Below are positions 36,280-55,202 of a stretch of 64,000 bases of DNA, piece after piece (the first letter of the stretch is position 1; each line of letters opens with the position of its first letter). The stretch is from NCBI GenBank assembly GCA_027382625.1, contig JAJKFJ010020844.1, positions 58,087 to 122,086 on the forward strand, in the 5' to 3' direction. Below the pieces are notes generated by a model. It did not search any database, was not told where the DNA came from, and worked only from the letters and a program-made list of their open reading frames with translations. Made by a program: the position numbers and the translations under genes. The stretch is from Tetmemena sp. SeJ-2015. Taxonomy: Eukaryota > Ciliophora > Spirotrichea > Sporadotrichida > Oxytrichidae.

Positions 36280-37556
36280 ATGGGACAAATTATATTTAGA
36301 TATTGCAGAAACTATAAGCACATAAGAAGTGGTGGCCTCAAAGCCTAGCCTGCTCTAACTAGAGAACAGAAGTTTTATAATATATAAAGATATATACATT
36401 TGAAGTACCTTGCAGGGAGCAGTGAGAATCCTCACAAGATTTAGTTCGAGGAAGACGGGTTGACGATTCTGAAAGAGACTAAACAATACGAGGTGGACAT
36501 CTACGAGTGCATCTTCAATCCTGATAGGCTGCCAGCCTACACTCAGGAAGTCGACTAGGAGTGGATTGACTTCTACCATGGACTTCGAGAATTTGTGCCT
36601 CGCTACTATGGCTCCAAGCTAAGTGATCTGAAGCTGGGCAGATTCAGATCGAGACTTGAGAATCTCCTCAATATACAAAGGAACTATAGGTGCTAGCATT
36701 TAATCTTCATTCCATTTACTATTAAAAGTACGAGGACACTTTGGATTCAAGGTAGAAGCAGCGTTACCTCAAAGAAAGAGAGAAGAACACCAGAATCAAG
36801 TTATAATAAAATTCTTTTTTATCTGTAAGCAACCTTCTTACATTGACTTAAAGCTGGGGACCAATTGTGTACTGAGGAGCAAAAGAAGCAAACGATACAA
36901 GGAGTTTAGAGACATCGACCTCACGACAACCACAGTTGAATATGGGTTCAGACTGAATGGCTACTGCCTGTAGGAAGACAACCAAGTTTAAAAGCATATG
37001 AATGAGCAGTACAGCCATACAAGGACCTACGACCAAGTCAAGTCCATCTTCTTAGAAGCTATAACTAGCGGAGGAGGGTAATAGGAGAGCAAAAAGAAGT
37101 CTAATAGCGCAGATACGGATGAGAACTTTGAGGAACAAGAAGAATACTATGATGAGGAAGAGGATAAGGAGGGCTAAGATCAAGAAAATAGACAGATGAG
37201 CTTAACAAATTCATTATTGCTTTTTTCTTGTGGTTTAATTTCTTAAAAGAGAGGAGTCTTATGCCGAGGAAGTTCATTTTGGAACTGATCGCTCAACTCA
37301 GAACTCTTCTCCACTTTATCAAAGAAAAGGGGAGAGCTAAAATAATGGGAAGCAGTTTGTTCTTCGTGTTTGCCAGGGACTACTATAGCTAAGCAGATTA
37401 AAAGGATCAGAAGATGTATATTGCCAGAGCCAAGCTCATAGACTTATGTCATGTGGAGCATTTCTAAGAGGAGGACGAGTAAGATGAGGGTTTCATTCTT
37501 GGATTGCAAAATACCATAAAGATGTTCGAGGAGATCCTCTCTCAAGTCTACAATTG
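36280..37556 (+). CDS. Inositol polyphosphate kinase (IPMK/IP6K family)
   Basis: It phosphorylates inositol phosphates from ATP. ATG 36280 is the likely start; TGA 37554-37556. Family motifs in order: an N-lobe with DEEWIDFYHGLREFVPRYYG-like sequence (QEWIDFYHGLREFVPRYYG), LENLLNIQ, the inositol-binding PSYIDLKLGT (P-x-x-x-D-x-K-x-G), TVEYGFRLNGYCL, a Glu/Asp-rich insert (about 37100-37180), then FILELIAQLRTLL, IMGSSLFFVFA (SSLL-type motif) and KLIDLCHVEHF (IDF-type, metal-binding Asp). The frame breaks near 36390, 36690-36730, 36805-36850 and 37200-37250; these are unresolved IESs or introns. The C-terminus overlaps, or nearly meets, the convergent TPR gene. Confidence 0.85.
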
Positions 37557-37559
37557 ATT

Positions 37560-40500
37560 TCTTATTACTTACTGATCAATTCTTAATTTCCCCCTCCTTA
37601 CTTACAGTGATGATTGAGTTTCTTTCTCATCCTAGATCCTTGAGCTCTGCAACTTGGCGTAGTTCTAAATAGCTCTTTCGAATTCCTAGTCCTACCACTC
37701 TTGTTCCTTCTGGTCATCTGCTCTCTTGGTTGATGCATTCTTTAAATCATAGCCCTGAGTGGCAGCACTCTTGGAGAAGACATCTCCCAGTATTTTAGAA
37801 GCAATTGAGTTTCCCTTTAAGATCTTGGGGTCGACCTCTTCTTCAAAGTTTTCCTGCAGCTGCTAAGCGAACATAGTCTAGAATTTATCACTTAGAGTTG
37901 CCAGCTTAGCTGCAGTCATGGGTTTGCCAGTTTCACCTTTGCCACCTCTTGCTTGCAACTTCTATTCCTCTCTCTCCTTAATCTCCTTCTCGATGTTCTT
38001 GCTCAGATACAGCAGTAAGCAGGAAATCTATTGATAAAAAGATGAGATATTATATATTAATCTTCTGGACGTCCTCGTGGTCTGGCTTTCTTAGAATCTT
38101 CTTTCTAATCTCGTAGCACTCTTAGAATGCCTAGTAAGAATGCTTGTAGTTCTGCCTCTCTAAGTGGTACTTGCCCAACTCTTCCAAGATCTTGGCCACT
38201 GGCAATGAGTGAGGACCTATGCACTCTCTTTTAATGCTCAGCGCTTTCTCAAAGGAAGAGCAGAGCTTTTAAAGGTACCTGTAGTCGCTTGTATTAACAA
38301 AATATTTGATCTGAAATTATTTCTCAACTGCTTTAATTTGAGGATAGAGGATAGCCATGTTGAGGTAGCAGTCAGCGCAGGCAGGATGGTTGTCTCCACC
38401 AAGCTCCTTGGTCCTGTTGTAGAGACTCTTTATGAAACAGGCAAGACTCTTTTGCAGCTTCTCCTGCTCGAAGTAGTACAGCCCCACTAGGAAGTAGCAG
38501 TTGCTCGCCTCCAAAGAGTCCTTACCAAAGAACTTCTCAATCCACTGCACGTACTTTACATAAGCCAACTTTTATAATGTATGAGGTCCTTCATTTTTTA
38601 ATAAGCTAGTTCGCACCTCACCTAAGTTTCCAATAGCGTTGTAGAAAGGCAGCTATGGTGGCATAGGCTGACAACATCCACTTGTAGTCTGCAAAGGTTG
38701 GCACATTTGAGTAGCCAAGTCTGTTCTTGGCAGCACTTTGCTTCCTAGTGTGAGCTGAAGATCTGTCGTCACCAGCCACACTTCTGTTATCCGCCTTCTC
38801 TTTTTTGGCCTCTTGGATTTATTTCTTGATCTCCTTAATGCTGACCTTCATCTCAGAGAGGTAGTACTCGCACTCGTTCAGTAGCTCCTCCACTTTGGAA
38901 AATACATCGCTCTCTATATAACTTATAAAGGCTTGTGAAAGAATTACTCAATATTTTGCATTTGGCCAATAGCAAGCCCTCAGAGACCAGTCCATAAGAT
39001 GTCTCTAAGGCTCAGTGATTGAGAGTTGTTGAAATCCTTTTTCTTGTTTTCCTCTATCATCAGTCTAAATTGAATTAGTTGCAAATACTTTGCCTTACTT
39101 TCTGAGCTTGAACATCTCCTCTGCGTTGATGGTCGCACTATTGTAGTCATGCTTGGCCAAGAGTACAAGCATTTAAACCCACCTAGTTTCTCCCCTCTGT
39201 CTCAGGTTTATCTTTAAAAATGAAGTAATTTTATATTTAAGAAGATATCTCATAGAACTTATGCTTGTCATTCCATTTCATTGGTAGCTAAGAAGTTAAA
39301 TCTCCTTGGTTGGAGGAGTGGGATTTTTCGTTATTCAAGAAAGAAGGATTCATTTGAGTCTCAAATCTCTTGAAAGTTGCAGTTGCAGTGTGCTCAATCA
39401 GAGGGTCTGGCTAACTTTGTCTTCCCCTCGCTTTATCTTTACCCTACTCTCTCATCAATTCCTTAAATTAAAATCCATTCCATATTTTTGTTCCTGAGAG
39501 GCTTCCCTCATCTCTGGGGCAGTATTTTTCTTCTTCTTCTTTTCCAGCAAAAGTAATCTGCCTCCCTTACTCCCTCCCTCTACTATCTCCATCCTACCTG
39601 TAAGATTCATCTTCAAAAGAGTCTGATCTCAGACTGTCGTCATCTGCGAATTTCTTGCTCAAGCTGGGATTCTTTCTATGCCTCTTCTTGCTCTAAGAAG
39701 TATTAGCTTCTGTTTCCGTTTTCCTCTTAGATCTATTCTGGTGAGAACTTTTCATCTCTTCAGCCTCATCAAAACGGAATAAGAATTATGCATTAAATTA
39801 GGACATCACTCTCTTGCTCTCTTTAGTTTGACTTTTGCTTTTGTCTAGACTAGGCTGTCTAGTTAGAGGATGAGTAGTAGTCCTGAGGCAAGTCCTAGTC
39901 TACTTGTCTCCTTCTCTGCTCAGTTCTTCTAGTCCCAGTTCTCTTGTCTTAGTCATTTGCATCCTACCCTTCATCGCTGTCATCTTCATTTCTCATCTCT
40001 GTTTGTCCTCTTTACTAGCCACTGTTCTTATTGCTCTTATCCTGACCACTACCTCTGAGGCTACTGCTTTGAGCTCCCTAGGCCTTCCTCTAGGTTTTCT
40101 TACATAATCTGATCATGCTCTTACCAGTGACCCTCCTCCCAATGTTAATGCTAGTGCTCAGGCGAGCAGTAAGCTTTTAAAGGGGAGCAAGGACAGTGAG
40201 ACACAGTATCCCTGCCACACACCACACAGAACATAGCCATCTCATCTTGCTGCTCTTCATTTGCAACTCTGCCTATTGAAATCAGTTAGAATCTAAACTA
40301 GTGAATTACCATTTCTAAGGGTATATCCATTATCGTTCATAATTTAGGAGAAGGTGTCCTCTTGCACGAATTGCTACACAGAGTCTACCGATTAGTAGTG
40401 ATTAGTTTGAATATTTTACTATAAATAGTTGCTATTGTAGCTTTTACTTACTCTTATGGTCATGGTTAGAACTGTGTGAGTTGCTCTAATTCTTGTTTGC

Positions 40501-40788
40501 GGGTGAGTCTTATTGCGGCTTGGGATTCTGCTGCAAACTGTTGAGGCCTGAGCTTCCTGCCACAGCTGAGAAAGTAGGCTGATTATCTACCACAAAACTG
40601 ACTATGCGAGATGGCCTGGGCAAGAAAGACTAATTATTAAAGTTAGTGTTGTTATTTGCACTGCTGGTGTTGTTATTCAATAAAAATTGAAAATATCATA
40701 ATGATGTATTTAAGTATTTTTGATTGCTAATTGATGAGCCGTTAGTGTTAGTGCTATTGGCTAAAGCAGATTTATTGGCTTTACTCAT
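37560..40788 (-). CDS. Large TPR (kinesin light chain-like repeats) protein
   Basis: Start near ATG 40788 (MSKANKSALANSTNTNG). The first third is basic, Ser-rich and disordered with a Lys/Arg cluster near 39690 (KKRHRKNP). From about 39250 down it is helical with tetratricopeptide repeats: LAKHDYNSATINAEEMFKL, SNCYFLVGLYYFEQEKLQKS, SFEKALSIKRECIGPHSL, ILEELGKYHLERQNYKHS, giving kinesin light chain-like spacing. A Gln/Lys-rich helical tail follows. Breaks near 38040, 38320, 38590, 38930, 39100 and 39230 look like introns or IESs. TPR arrays usually bind partner proteins; the partner is unknown. The 3' end lies at about 37540-37600 and meets the convergent kinase gene. Confidence 0.65.
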
Positions 40789-41047
40789 CTTGATAGCTAA
40801 GATCTTTAATTAATTTTTATTATTCTCTCTCGCAATTCTAAAATCTCTTCCTCTAAAAGGGAAACTGGGAGAAATAGAATGCTAAAGTAAAAAGGTAGAG
40901 CCTATAGAAAAGAGGACTTATATACGAAGTAAGTAATCAGATAAAGGGAATTATTAAATTATAAGGATTATCTAATAAAAGGGAGAGTGAAAGTAGAGTA
41001 AGCTTTATAATTTCTAAGAGTACAATAAATAAAGCAAAATATTAATC

Positions 41048-43357
41048 ATGAACGCAGCAGTCCACTACAATCAAAGTAACTTATTCGTAAGTACACTCAA
41101 ATTTCGAACTTCGAAATCCTATACCTAGACTTGAGGTAGTCTTTATTTATAATCCTCTAAGAAAAAAACTCACTCTCTGTCTAGGGAAGCAGCAAGCAAG
41201 GGAATTACCAAGGAATGAATGATACGTTGTCACAAGCGCCGACCACTTCGCACTCAATTGTGATGGGAACACCTGCAAACAATAATCACTACAGCGGCCA
41301 GTCATTCTTCGACAAGTCTCAAACTATCTCACAAGCAAACTATTCCTCACAACCCCAGGCTTTCCAATAAAATCTGTCCCAAACTTTGGGTGCGACGAGC
41401 AGTAATCTGGAAACAGCCGGGATAAAGATCAATTAACGCTTGCTTAATCCCCAGCAGAAAAGGAAGTTATCCGATTTCTTAGATCGATTCCAAGGGAAAG
41501 TGAGCCAGATTTAGAAAGACGGTCATTTGGGCGTCGTTGCAAGAACGAGCAAGCCTATAGAGAAAGTATTTCTTATACTTATTATAAGTATGATGACTAT
41601 TAAAGTTGCCACACCGGATCAAAACTAAGTCTAAGCTAATAATAGACTCGTGAATAAACGCATTTCAAACCTAGATGATCAAGCATTCTTAATTTTCATA
41701 TATAACTTCATTTAATGAAGACTTTATGGAGGATGAGTAATCTGATTCTTAGTAGTAGTAATAACAATAAGCCTAGAGTAAATTCAAGCAAAAGAAATCC
41801 TTCCTTAAGGGTAAAATTAAGATCAATAATCCAGACTGGAAGAGCACACCACAGAGCATCGAAACCTCTGAAAAGAAATAGCAAATTAAAGGCAACGCTA
41901 AGTAGACACCACTCAACAGCAATATCTAGGACTTAGCGCAAAATATGGACCGAAATGACCGAGGAAGAGTTAATGCTATAGCAAATTCAAAGCATATGAG
42001 GAAGGGAGATAGTATGGTGAATTAAATCTCAAAGTATGAGTCAGATATTAAGAATAGAAATTCTGGTTCGCTCGCAGATATACAACAACAGATCAAGATC
42101 TTAGATTCGCAAGCACCAAACTCACCCTCAAAGCTTTATAATGTACTATGCACAGTTTTCATATTTTTAGCTAGAGAAAATCCATAGCCCACCTCTGATA
42201 GTGAGCATGAACGATTTTAGTTCAATGATGCAACAGCAGCAACAAAGCCACAATAATCAGTAGTATAAATCTTTCAGCGATACTTTCTAGTACAACCCAC
42301 ATAACTTTATCTAAAACTAGCCACAATACAATCAACTGAAGGATGGTTTCAATACTCAAATGCCTACAATGATGAGTCAACCATTCAACAGTAGCCACTC
42401 TAGGATGATGAATTAGAGTCATACCCCTTCCATGAGCCAAGACATGCTCAGCTACAGTATGCGGTTTCAGCAAAATGCTAATAATACGGGAGGCAGTTAC
42501 TAAAATCAACCCTCTTAAGCGATGATGATGCAGTCTATGAATAAATAAGAAGGACTAAATGGCACGTTTCTTAACTAGAATTCATTCTTTAAGATTTTAA
42601 TTTTTGATTAAGAATGGTTTTGGGCATAATGATTAGATTAACTACCAAAAATCAGCTTTTAGGTCAAACTCACTGGCATCTGAACTGCAACCAGGCTTTA
42701 ATGCCTAAAACTTTAGTTCCTACAATGGTGGTTAAACTCCTAATGGAGACATGGGTGGCTACAGCGCAAGCAAAAAGTTCGGCTTGTATAATAGCATCGA
42801 TCACTCTCTACAAAGATAGGGAGGTTTCGGTGCACTAGGTATGGGGAACGGATTGCAAGGAGGGTATCATCATATGAATAGTCTCTCTTACACTGCCGCA
42901 GACAAATTCATGATGACAACTCCCTCTCCAAAACAAGCCATCTTCTCTAACGTTAACCGTCAATTTTAGTTTTAATGTAAATTAACCATCCTATGAGAAT
43001 TTCTCATTCCGTTCAGAGAAAACCTGGCACCAGCAACGTAGTAGGAAGTGATGACTTTGGCCACTTTTAGAATTTAAAATTTGGAAATACAAATTTTTAT
43101 TTGAATATAGGGCAAACGATTATGCGTCGAACTGACTATAACTCTTCCTCTGCTGCTTAAATAGCTAACAGCGATCTTATATCTAATAACTCTATATTTC
43201 TAAATTAAATTTCATTATGAATAAGAAAGTGTTCAGCAGAGCCCGAGGCCTAGGACCAGCCAACATAGGGTCTGATGATTGGCTGAGGGCAAAGGAAAAG
43301 TAGGAACGCATGCAAAACTTTATCAAACAAATAAAAATTAAGGACGAGGTATCGTGA
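41048..43357 (+). CDS. Q/N/M-rich low-complexity protein with C-terminal helical motif
   Basis: ATG 41048; GT-AG intron 41087-41184 (98 nt) joins NQSNLF to GSSKQGNYQG. The product is Gln-, Asn-, Ser- and Met-rich (for example MNDFSSMMQQQQQSHNNQQ), with a short ordered block PQQKRKLSDFLDRFQGKV and a C-terminal basic-helical block (VFSRARGLGPANIGSDDW, then LRAKEKQERMQNFIKQIK) ending at TGA about 43355. One IES was resolved (42582-42615, pointer AGAAT); others are likely near 41565, 41690, 42150 and 43195. Prion-like composition suggests a condensate or RNA-associated protein, but no domain supports this. Confidence 0.5.
42582..42615. other. IES, pointer AGAAT (34 bp)
   Basis: AGAAT at 42577-42581 and 42611-42615. 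Excision joins GTFLNQ to NGFGHNDQINYQ. Confidence 0.88.
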
Positions 43358-43359
43358 TC

Positions 43360-45150
43360 TTATAGTAAATTATTGCCTTATTGACTGACAAGTGAGCATA
43401 ATAGTCTTGTTATAAATATACTCATTCTCTATATTAAGATGTATTATTCTATTTATCTTTTAACTTTCACTTCATTATAAATGCACTCGCATTTCAATTT
43501 CGAGAATATTTGAACATTAATAAATACTGCTATGAATAAGAGTTTTTTTTTAAAAATAAATTTGGTATTTAAATAAATAACTTTTGTTAATCATGCTTAG
43601 CTTTTCGTTTAATATTTTTTAATTAAATCTTTTGTGATTTAATCTTAAATTTTGATTTATGAGCTAAATTATTAAAAGTAATTGACTTAAGATTCATTCT
43701 TTTCGTTTTCTGTATTTAAAATATGTAAGTATTATAAGTAAAATCAATTGGAGAAATAACTTGCTAATTGAAGAAAAAATTAATTTAATATTAAGTTTAA
43801 TGAAAGGATATTTAAAATTTACCAATCATTAAAAATAACTAAGAATTTTTATCACTAATTTTACTATACCATTTATGCTTTCTTTGCCACTTAAATTTAT
43901 CATCAGTTATTTAAAAGAATTTTAATGTCATAAAATTAAAAAAATTAAAAATATTTTTTAAAAAAAACAAGATATTTAAATATGTATAAATATTAACATT
44001 TAACAATTATTTTTTAATTATACCTCACATTAAATGTAAAAAAAAAATATATTAATTTAAAATCTACTAAGGTTAGAAAAAATCAAATAAAAAACATATA
44101 ATATCATCATTTTAATTTAAGAGTTTACAACTGTAAAAATAAAAGTAATAATTTAAAAAATTGCAAGAAAAATTAAATATTATTTTACTCCGCAAATCTT
44201 AAAAACAAGTAAATATATTTCTATTTATAACAAATAATTTCAAACTTTGTAATTTGATCATTTCTTAAATGAAGTAAACTCATTTCTTATAAATTTTTTC
44301 CTATTTATACAAAATTTGAAGTTTAAAATTAATAAATTAAGAAATTTACATTTTTTTGTAAGTTATAAATTATCTAAAATTATTTTCGATAATTTAGACA
44401 TGTTTAGATAAATGTTTTTAACTAATTTAAAGAACAAGAAGTAACGCTGCTAATTAAATTTCACTAGTTATATATAACTAATTTTTAAGAACTATTAAAA
44501 TTTGATTGAACCTTATTTAATAATTTGTTAATATATTTTATATAAACATTTAGGAATAATAATATCTATTTAAATTTTCAGAGATTTATTTCTTTTATGT
44601 TTTCTAGGTAATTAAAGATATTTAATTTACCTTTGAATATCATCTATCAATTTCAAAAATAAAAAATAATTATACTTATATATTGTTGACTTTGCTTTTA
44701 TATATTTTAAGCTAATTATTGGCAAATTTTAATTGGTTAAGGAAATCATTATTTCCAAATATTTTTTATTTTCCCTTTTTGAAAACAAAAATAAATGGCT
44801 TTAATTATACTTTAGAATGCACATTTATATTTAAAAGTTATATCCCATTTATAAAGACTCATTTTTATAAAGAATAATTTATTGAAGCAAAATTAATTTC
44901 ATGACATACTTGAATTATCGATTAAGAGACACTCTTATTTAATTTAAATTACTAAAATCGTCTTTCATTAAAATCTGCTCAATATTAGAACTATAAAATA
45001 AAAAATCTTAGTTCAAATTAAATATTGCTAAAAATAAGCTTAATAATCTTATACGTATAGAAAAAAACTCTAAGTACGCGCAATTTAAAATATCGCAATA
45101 TTAATTTTGAACATTACTTATTACTTCTACTTATTTGTTGAAGACTCTGA
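43360..45150. other. Long AT-rich geneless stretch
   Basis: About 1.8 kb of very AT-rich DNA with dense TGA, TAA and homopolymer runs and no frame that looks coding on either strand. No telomeric, transposon-end or RNA gene signal was seen. It is probably germline-limited spacer removed between two macronuclear-destined loci. Confidence 0.6.
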
Positions 45151-45152
45151 TC

Positions 45153-48100
45153 ATGCAGACCGACCTCTTAATGAAGCAAAGCTAAGACCAAGCTCAAAAC
45201 AGCAGCGCCAACAATACCTTACAGGATCTTTACCATTAGTAGTTTGATGAGCCATCTGCTCTCACAGCCGCTATGGCTTTAGACTATCCGGACCAAGAAA
45301 CAAACACGATCAAATAAAGCTTGCAAGATAGTTATCACAAGCAGTCCAATAATTACAACCAGCAATATGAGAACTAAGAAAATGATGCCATGCACCCTCT
45401 CTTTCAAAATTTGTAAGATGCCTATAATTAATAGCATCAACTTCAGCAACAGTAGCAGCAGTTTCAGCAAAATAATATGCTAAATTAGATTGAAGGGCAA
45501 CAACAATATAGAGGAAATCTCTATGGTGCAAGTGAACAAAAGCTCCATTAAATGCTTTTGTAGTAGCAGTAGTAACTTCTAATGCAAGGAGAGCAGCTTT
45601 TACAAAACCAAGGAGGTTAGAATAATGAAGGCAACGGGCCGGCTGAATACTCTCAAGCCACTTTTAATTATTTTTAGCAAAATGGGAAAACCTAGCTTGA
45701 AGAGATTAATAGATTACCACCTGCTAACAATATAGCCATCTCAGCTGAGGAAGCTATGCTGAAGTAATTGGATGAGTCACTGATGAGAGATCAATTTTTG
45801 AGAATGCCAAAGAGCGATAAGTTCTAAGCAAGGGTAACGATTGCTGATCCAGGGATGAATGAACTAGCGATGATTGGTTATGGCTAGTTGCTAGGAAATG
45901 CAGGTCCTGAGGACAGTCAAAGAATGATTGGTGAAGAGGAATATGCTTTCAGAAGATACTATTGCTAAAATAAATTTATTTAAATAGTTTTAAGAAGTTT
46001 TATAATTTTATTCTTATCTTTATTTTAAACAAAATATATTTCCTAAAGAGAAAAATTAAAGTGAAAAAAATTGGAGAGAAGGCGAAGATTTCATAATTTT
46101 TTTTATTTAATATATCAATTTCATTTACAAAATTTGATTTTAAATGTTATTTAAGCAATAACTGGACAATTTTCGAGTAGATGAAATGAACAAGGATCGA
46201 TTAGAGACTTAAAGACTTATCAATGAGCATCACAAAGAGTATGTAGCAAATGGCGTAGTAGACTATGCTTAGAGCCTGGAGAGAGCAAGTGAAATGCAAT
46301 ACGATTTCCTGAATCCGAACTAAGACCAAATGAATCACGATATGGATAATCAAACTGTAGTAGGAGCTAAAAATGGACTCTATCAAGCAAATATCTATAA
46401 ACTTTTCAGTGAAGATTTGCCAGTTATAGGCTAAGTACCTCTAAGTAAGTTTAGCATTAGTGTCTAATCATGTTTTAGTGTTTTATATTCCGAAATGCAA
46501 AGGCTCAGCTAGATTGAAGGGACTTATTCACAAGCATGGTGGAATAGTCATACCCTAGATTGAGTGTTGTGCCCTGCAAATTATGCCAGATACCGATGAA
46601 GACCTCTCCTACTAATTTGGAAAGGGTTTCATCTTCTCTGAGAGATGGATCTATGAATCGATTGCTTCACAAAAATGCTTGGAGCCGGATGGCTATAGAG
46701 TAAACTTTGTGGAAGGCCGCAAGGAAGTATCTTTTAGTCGAACGAAGTTCACTATCAGAGAAATCATGAAGATCTTCGAAGTGATCTAAAAGAACCCTTA
46801 GAGAAGAACCAAAAATCCAGTCTATTGGAATTAGAGTATAGAGAGAGGCCACTTTCCAGGAAGATCAGTGCACTCAATTAATGCCTAGTGGTAGAAGTTT
46901 TGCACATACCATGATATGAGAGAGGCAATAAAGCAGTCTATAAGATTCAAGATGCCTTACTGCGTTAGCTTTAGGGAAATTCCAAGCCAGCCTGAGATTG
47001 TCGCGAATATCATTAGATCTCTAAAAAGCAAAAAGTAAGAGGTAATGAGACTGGAGCGAATTAAGAATGGTATATTTAGATATGAAAATATACCTCCTCA
47101 CTTAAGGCACCAATTTTAAGAGCAAGATTATTACAACAACCTCTAACAGCAAGAGGAAGATGATGAAGAGGAGGAATTTAACCAGCCACATTTGTCTCCA
47201 CAGCTCCTCAATCAGCAATAAAGAATGCTTGCCTAACCATCTAATGATAAGAAGATAGAAGAGCTTCTTGGGATTAAAGAAGAGCCACAGTCGTAACTGT
47301 TTGCGGGTAAGGGTGGAATCACTGGAAATCTCCTGAGTAAAAGAACGAGAGCACAAGCTTTTGAAGATCATCAAGAGAAAGAGGACCAGCCTAATCTACC
47401 TCAGACAGAGAATCCTCCTGTAAGAGGTAACTAAGGCAAAGAAGGAAGGAAAAGTAAAGCCAAAGGGGCTAGAAGAGGTTTTAGGGGAGTTAGTGGTAGG
47501 AAAAATTAGTTAAGTGCAGTTGAAGCTGAGCACCTCAGAGCCTTAATAGACTCTTAAGTTGAAAATATGAACATGCAAAATAGGTAAGACAAGCTGCAGG
47601 AGGAGAATAGATAAGAAAAAGAAGATGACGACGACACTTCTGTTTTTAACTTAGGTCTTCATAGTTTTGCCAATCAGTTAGCCTAGAAAGCAAAACTGGC
47701 CAGATTGCAAGTAAAGACTGAAAAATCATAAACTGCATGCGAGTTGGAGGCTCATAATTAGTAGAATCAGGAAAATGATCAGAACCTGATAAGAAGTCCT
47801 TCTCCTAATTACAATAGTCAAGATGAAGAGGATAGAGATAACTTCTTCAAGAACTAAAATTAAGTTGACCTCATGCGAGAACTGAGTCAATTTATTAAAG
47901 CTGAGCCAAATTAAAGGTAGAGGAATAGTTTTCAAAAGAAGAACTCGTTTAATCATAACCAAGCAGATTCTTAGTCTGAGATATCTAATTCAAACTCTTC
48001 ATTTGTCAGTAGCTTCAATAATGAGTATTCTAGATATACGAACAATAATACGAACTCGATTTTAACTCAATCGCTCTTTGGAGGTGGAGTCTGCACTCAG

Positions 48101-48829
48101 TAAACTCTACAAGCAGGTCCGATTGATAAGAGAAAGAAGAGTATGAGCTATCGTTACTCAGAAATAGATTTCGAGAGATAGCTGGCCTAAATGCAAGAGA
48201 TAAAATCTTTAGCCTATCAGAGGAAATATGGACACTCTTTACTAAAAGTTGAGGAAGAGGAGTTTAATCCATTCGTGTACACTTAGAAGTATAAAGATGC
48301 CTTGCTTGATCAATCTAATAAATTTAGAGTTGTGATTCAAAAATAAGAGGATCCAGATGAAGGAAAAGCTTATCAAAGAAAGGTGCTGATGAAGAGATTC
48401 GAAGTAAAGCCGATAGTTTGTGAAGTCTAAAGTGCAGAGGCTGAATGTGAATAAGACTAAAATAAAACATTCAATCTTTCTCTAATCAAGAAGTATACAG
48501 AAAACTCCGAGCTTGAACTAAACTCATTCTAAGCAGATGACCAGCTTATGCCATCATTTAATCAGCTCTTGAATCTGTATAAGAAATATTGTGATCCATA
48601 GATAAAGAGCATTGAAGAACTTCAAAAAGACTACCAAAGCGTTAATGAAGATATTTATACTTTGGAGCTACTGCTTTAAGGAGAAAAAGTAGTTCAATGG
48701 AATGACTTGGAGGATCATATATTGAGAAAGTATCCAGACCCAAGGACAATTGAAATGCAAATGATAATCAAATCTAAAGGTCAAGAAGAAGTACACAAAA
48801 GAAGGGCTTATCTTAAAATATAGTCTTGA
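45153..48829 (+). CDS. RAP1-like telomere-associated protein (BRCT + Myb/SANT)
   Basis: ATG 45153 to TGA 48827-48829. The N-terminal 260 residues are Gln/Asn-rich. An AT-rich break (about 45965-46160) is probably an IES, so the N-terminal part could instead be a separate gene. A GT-AG intron, 46445-46478 (34 nt), joins VPL to MFYIPKCKG. A BRCT domain follows (MFYIPKCKGSARLKGLIHKH, GGIVIPQ, GKGFIFSERWIYESI with the conserved Trp), then a Myb/SANT-type helix bundle (RTKFTIREIMKIFEVI; YWNQSI; FPGRSVHSINAQWQKF). A long Q/E/N-rich linker and an ordered C-terminal 250 residues follow. This order (BRCT, Myb, C-terminal domain) is that of RAP1/TERF2IP. I infer a telomere role; other BRCT-SANT proteins exist. 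Confidence 0.7.
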
Positions 48830-49146
48830 TTTTATAATTCTGCTGCTTATTTTAACTTAAACTTTAATAGTTAGTTGATTAAGAAAGATATCTACGATTA
48901 TAAGGTTCTTTAAATTTCTTTATTTTAAGGACTCAAACTTCATAATAGTTTGAGAATATTATATATCTTAAGAATCTTTAAGTTTTCCTTTAGAGTGCTT
49001 TTTCATAGAGATAAGGACTCCTGTATATTAGGACTGCTGTACAGTTAAGGCTTTAAGAGTCATATCCTTTATATTTTCATAGGTGGTGCGAAAAGTTAAT
49101 ATTGCGTCCGTTTAAGTCTTATTATATACTGTGCTTCATTCGCCGC
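48830..49146. other. Convergent intergenic spacer
   Basis: This 317-bp AT-rich interval lies between the RAP1-like stop and the end of the minus-strand kinase locus. No gene or RNA signal was seen. It contains a short inverted TTTAAG/CTTAAA-rich patch near 48900-48980 that is too weak to call. Confidence 0.5.

Positions 49147-55202
<6,056 letters not shown>

Noticed and set aside
45153..46063. Q-rich N-terminal part as an independent gene
   Set aside because: Possible, since a TGA follows at about 46063, but the AT-rich tail before it looks like an IES and the next segment has no start of its own; kept as one gene with stated doubt.
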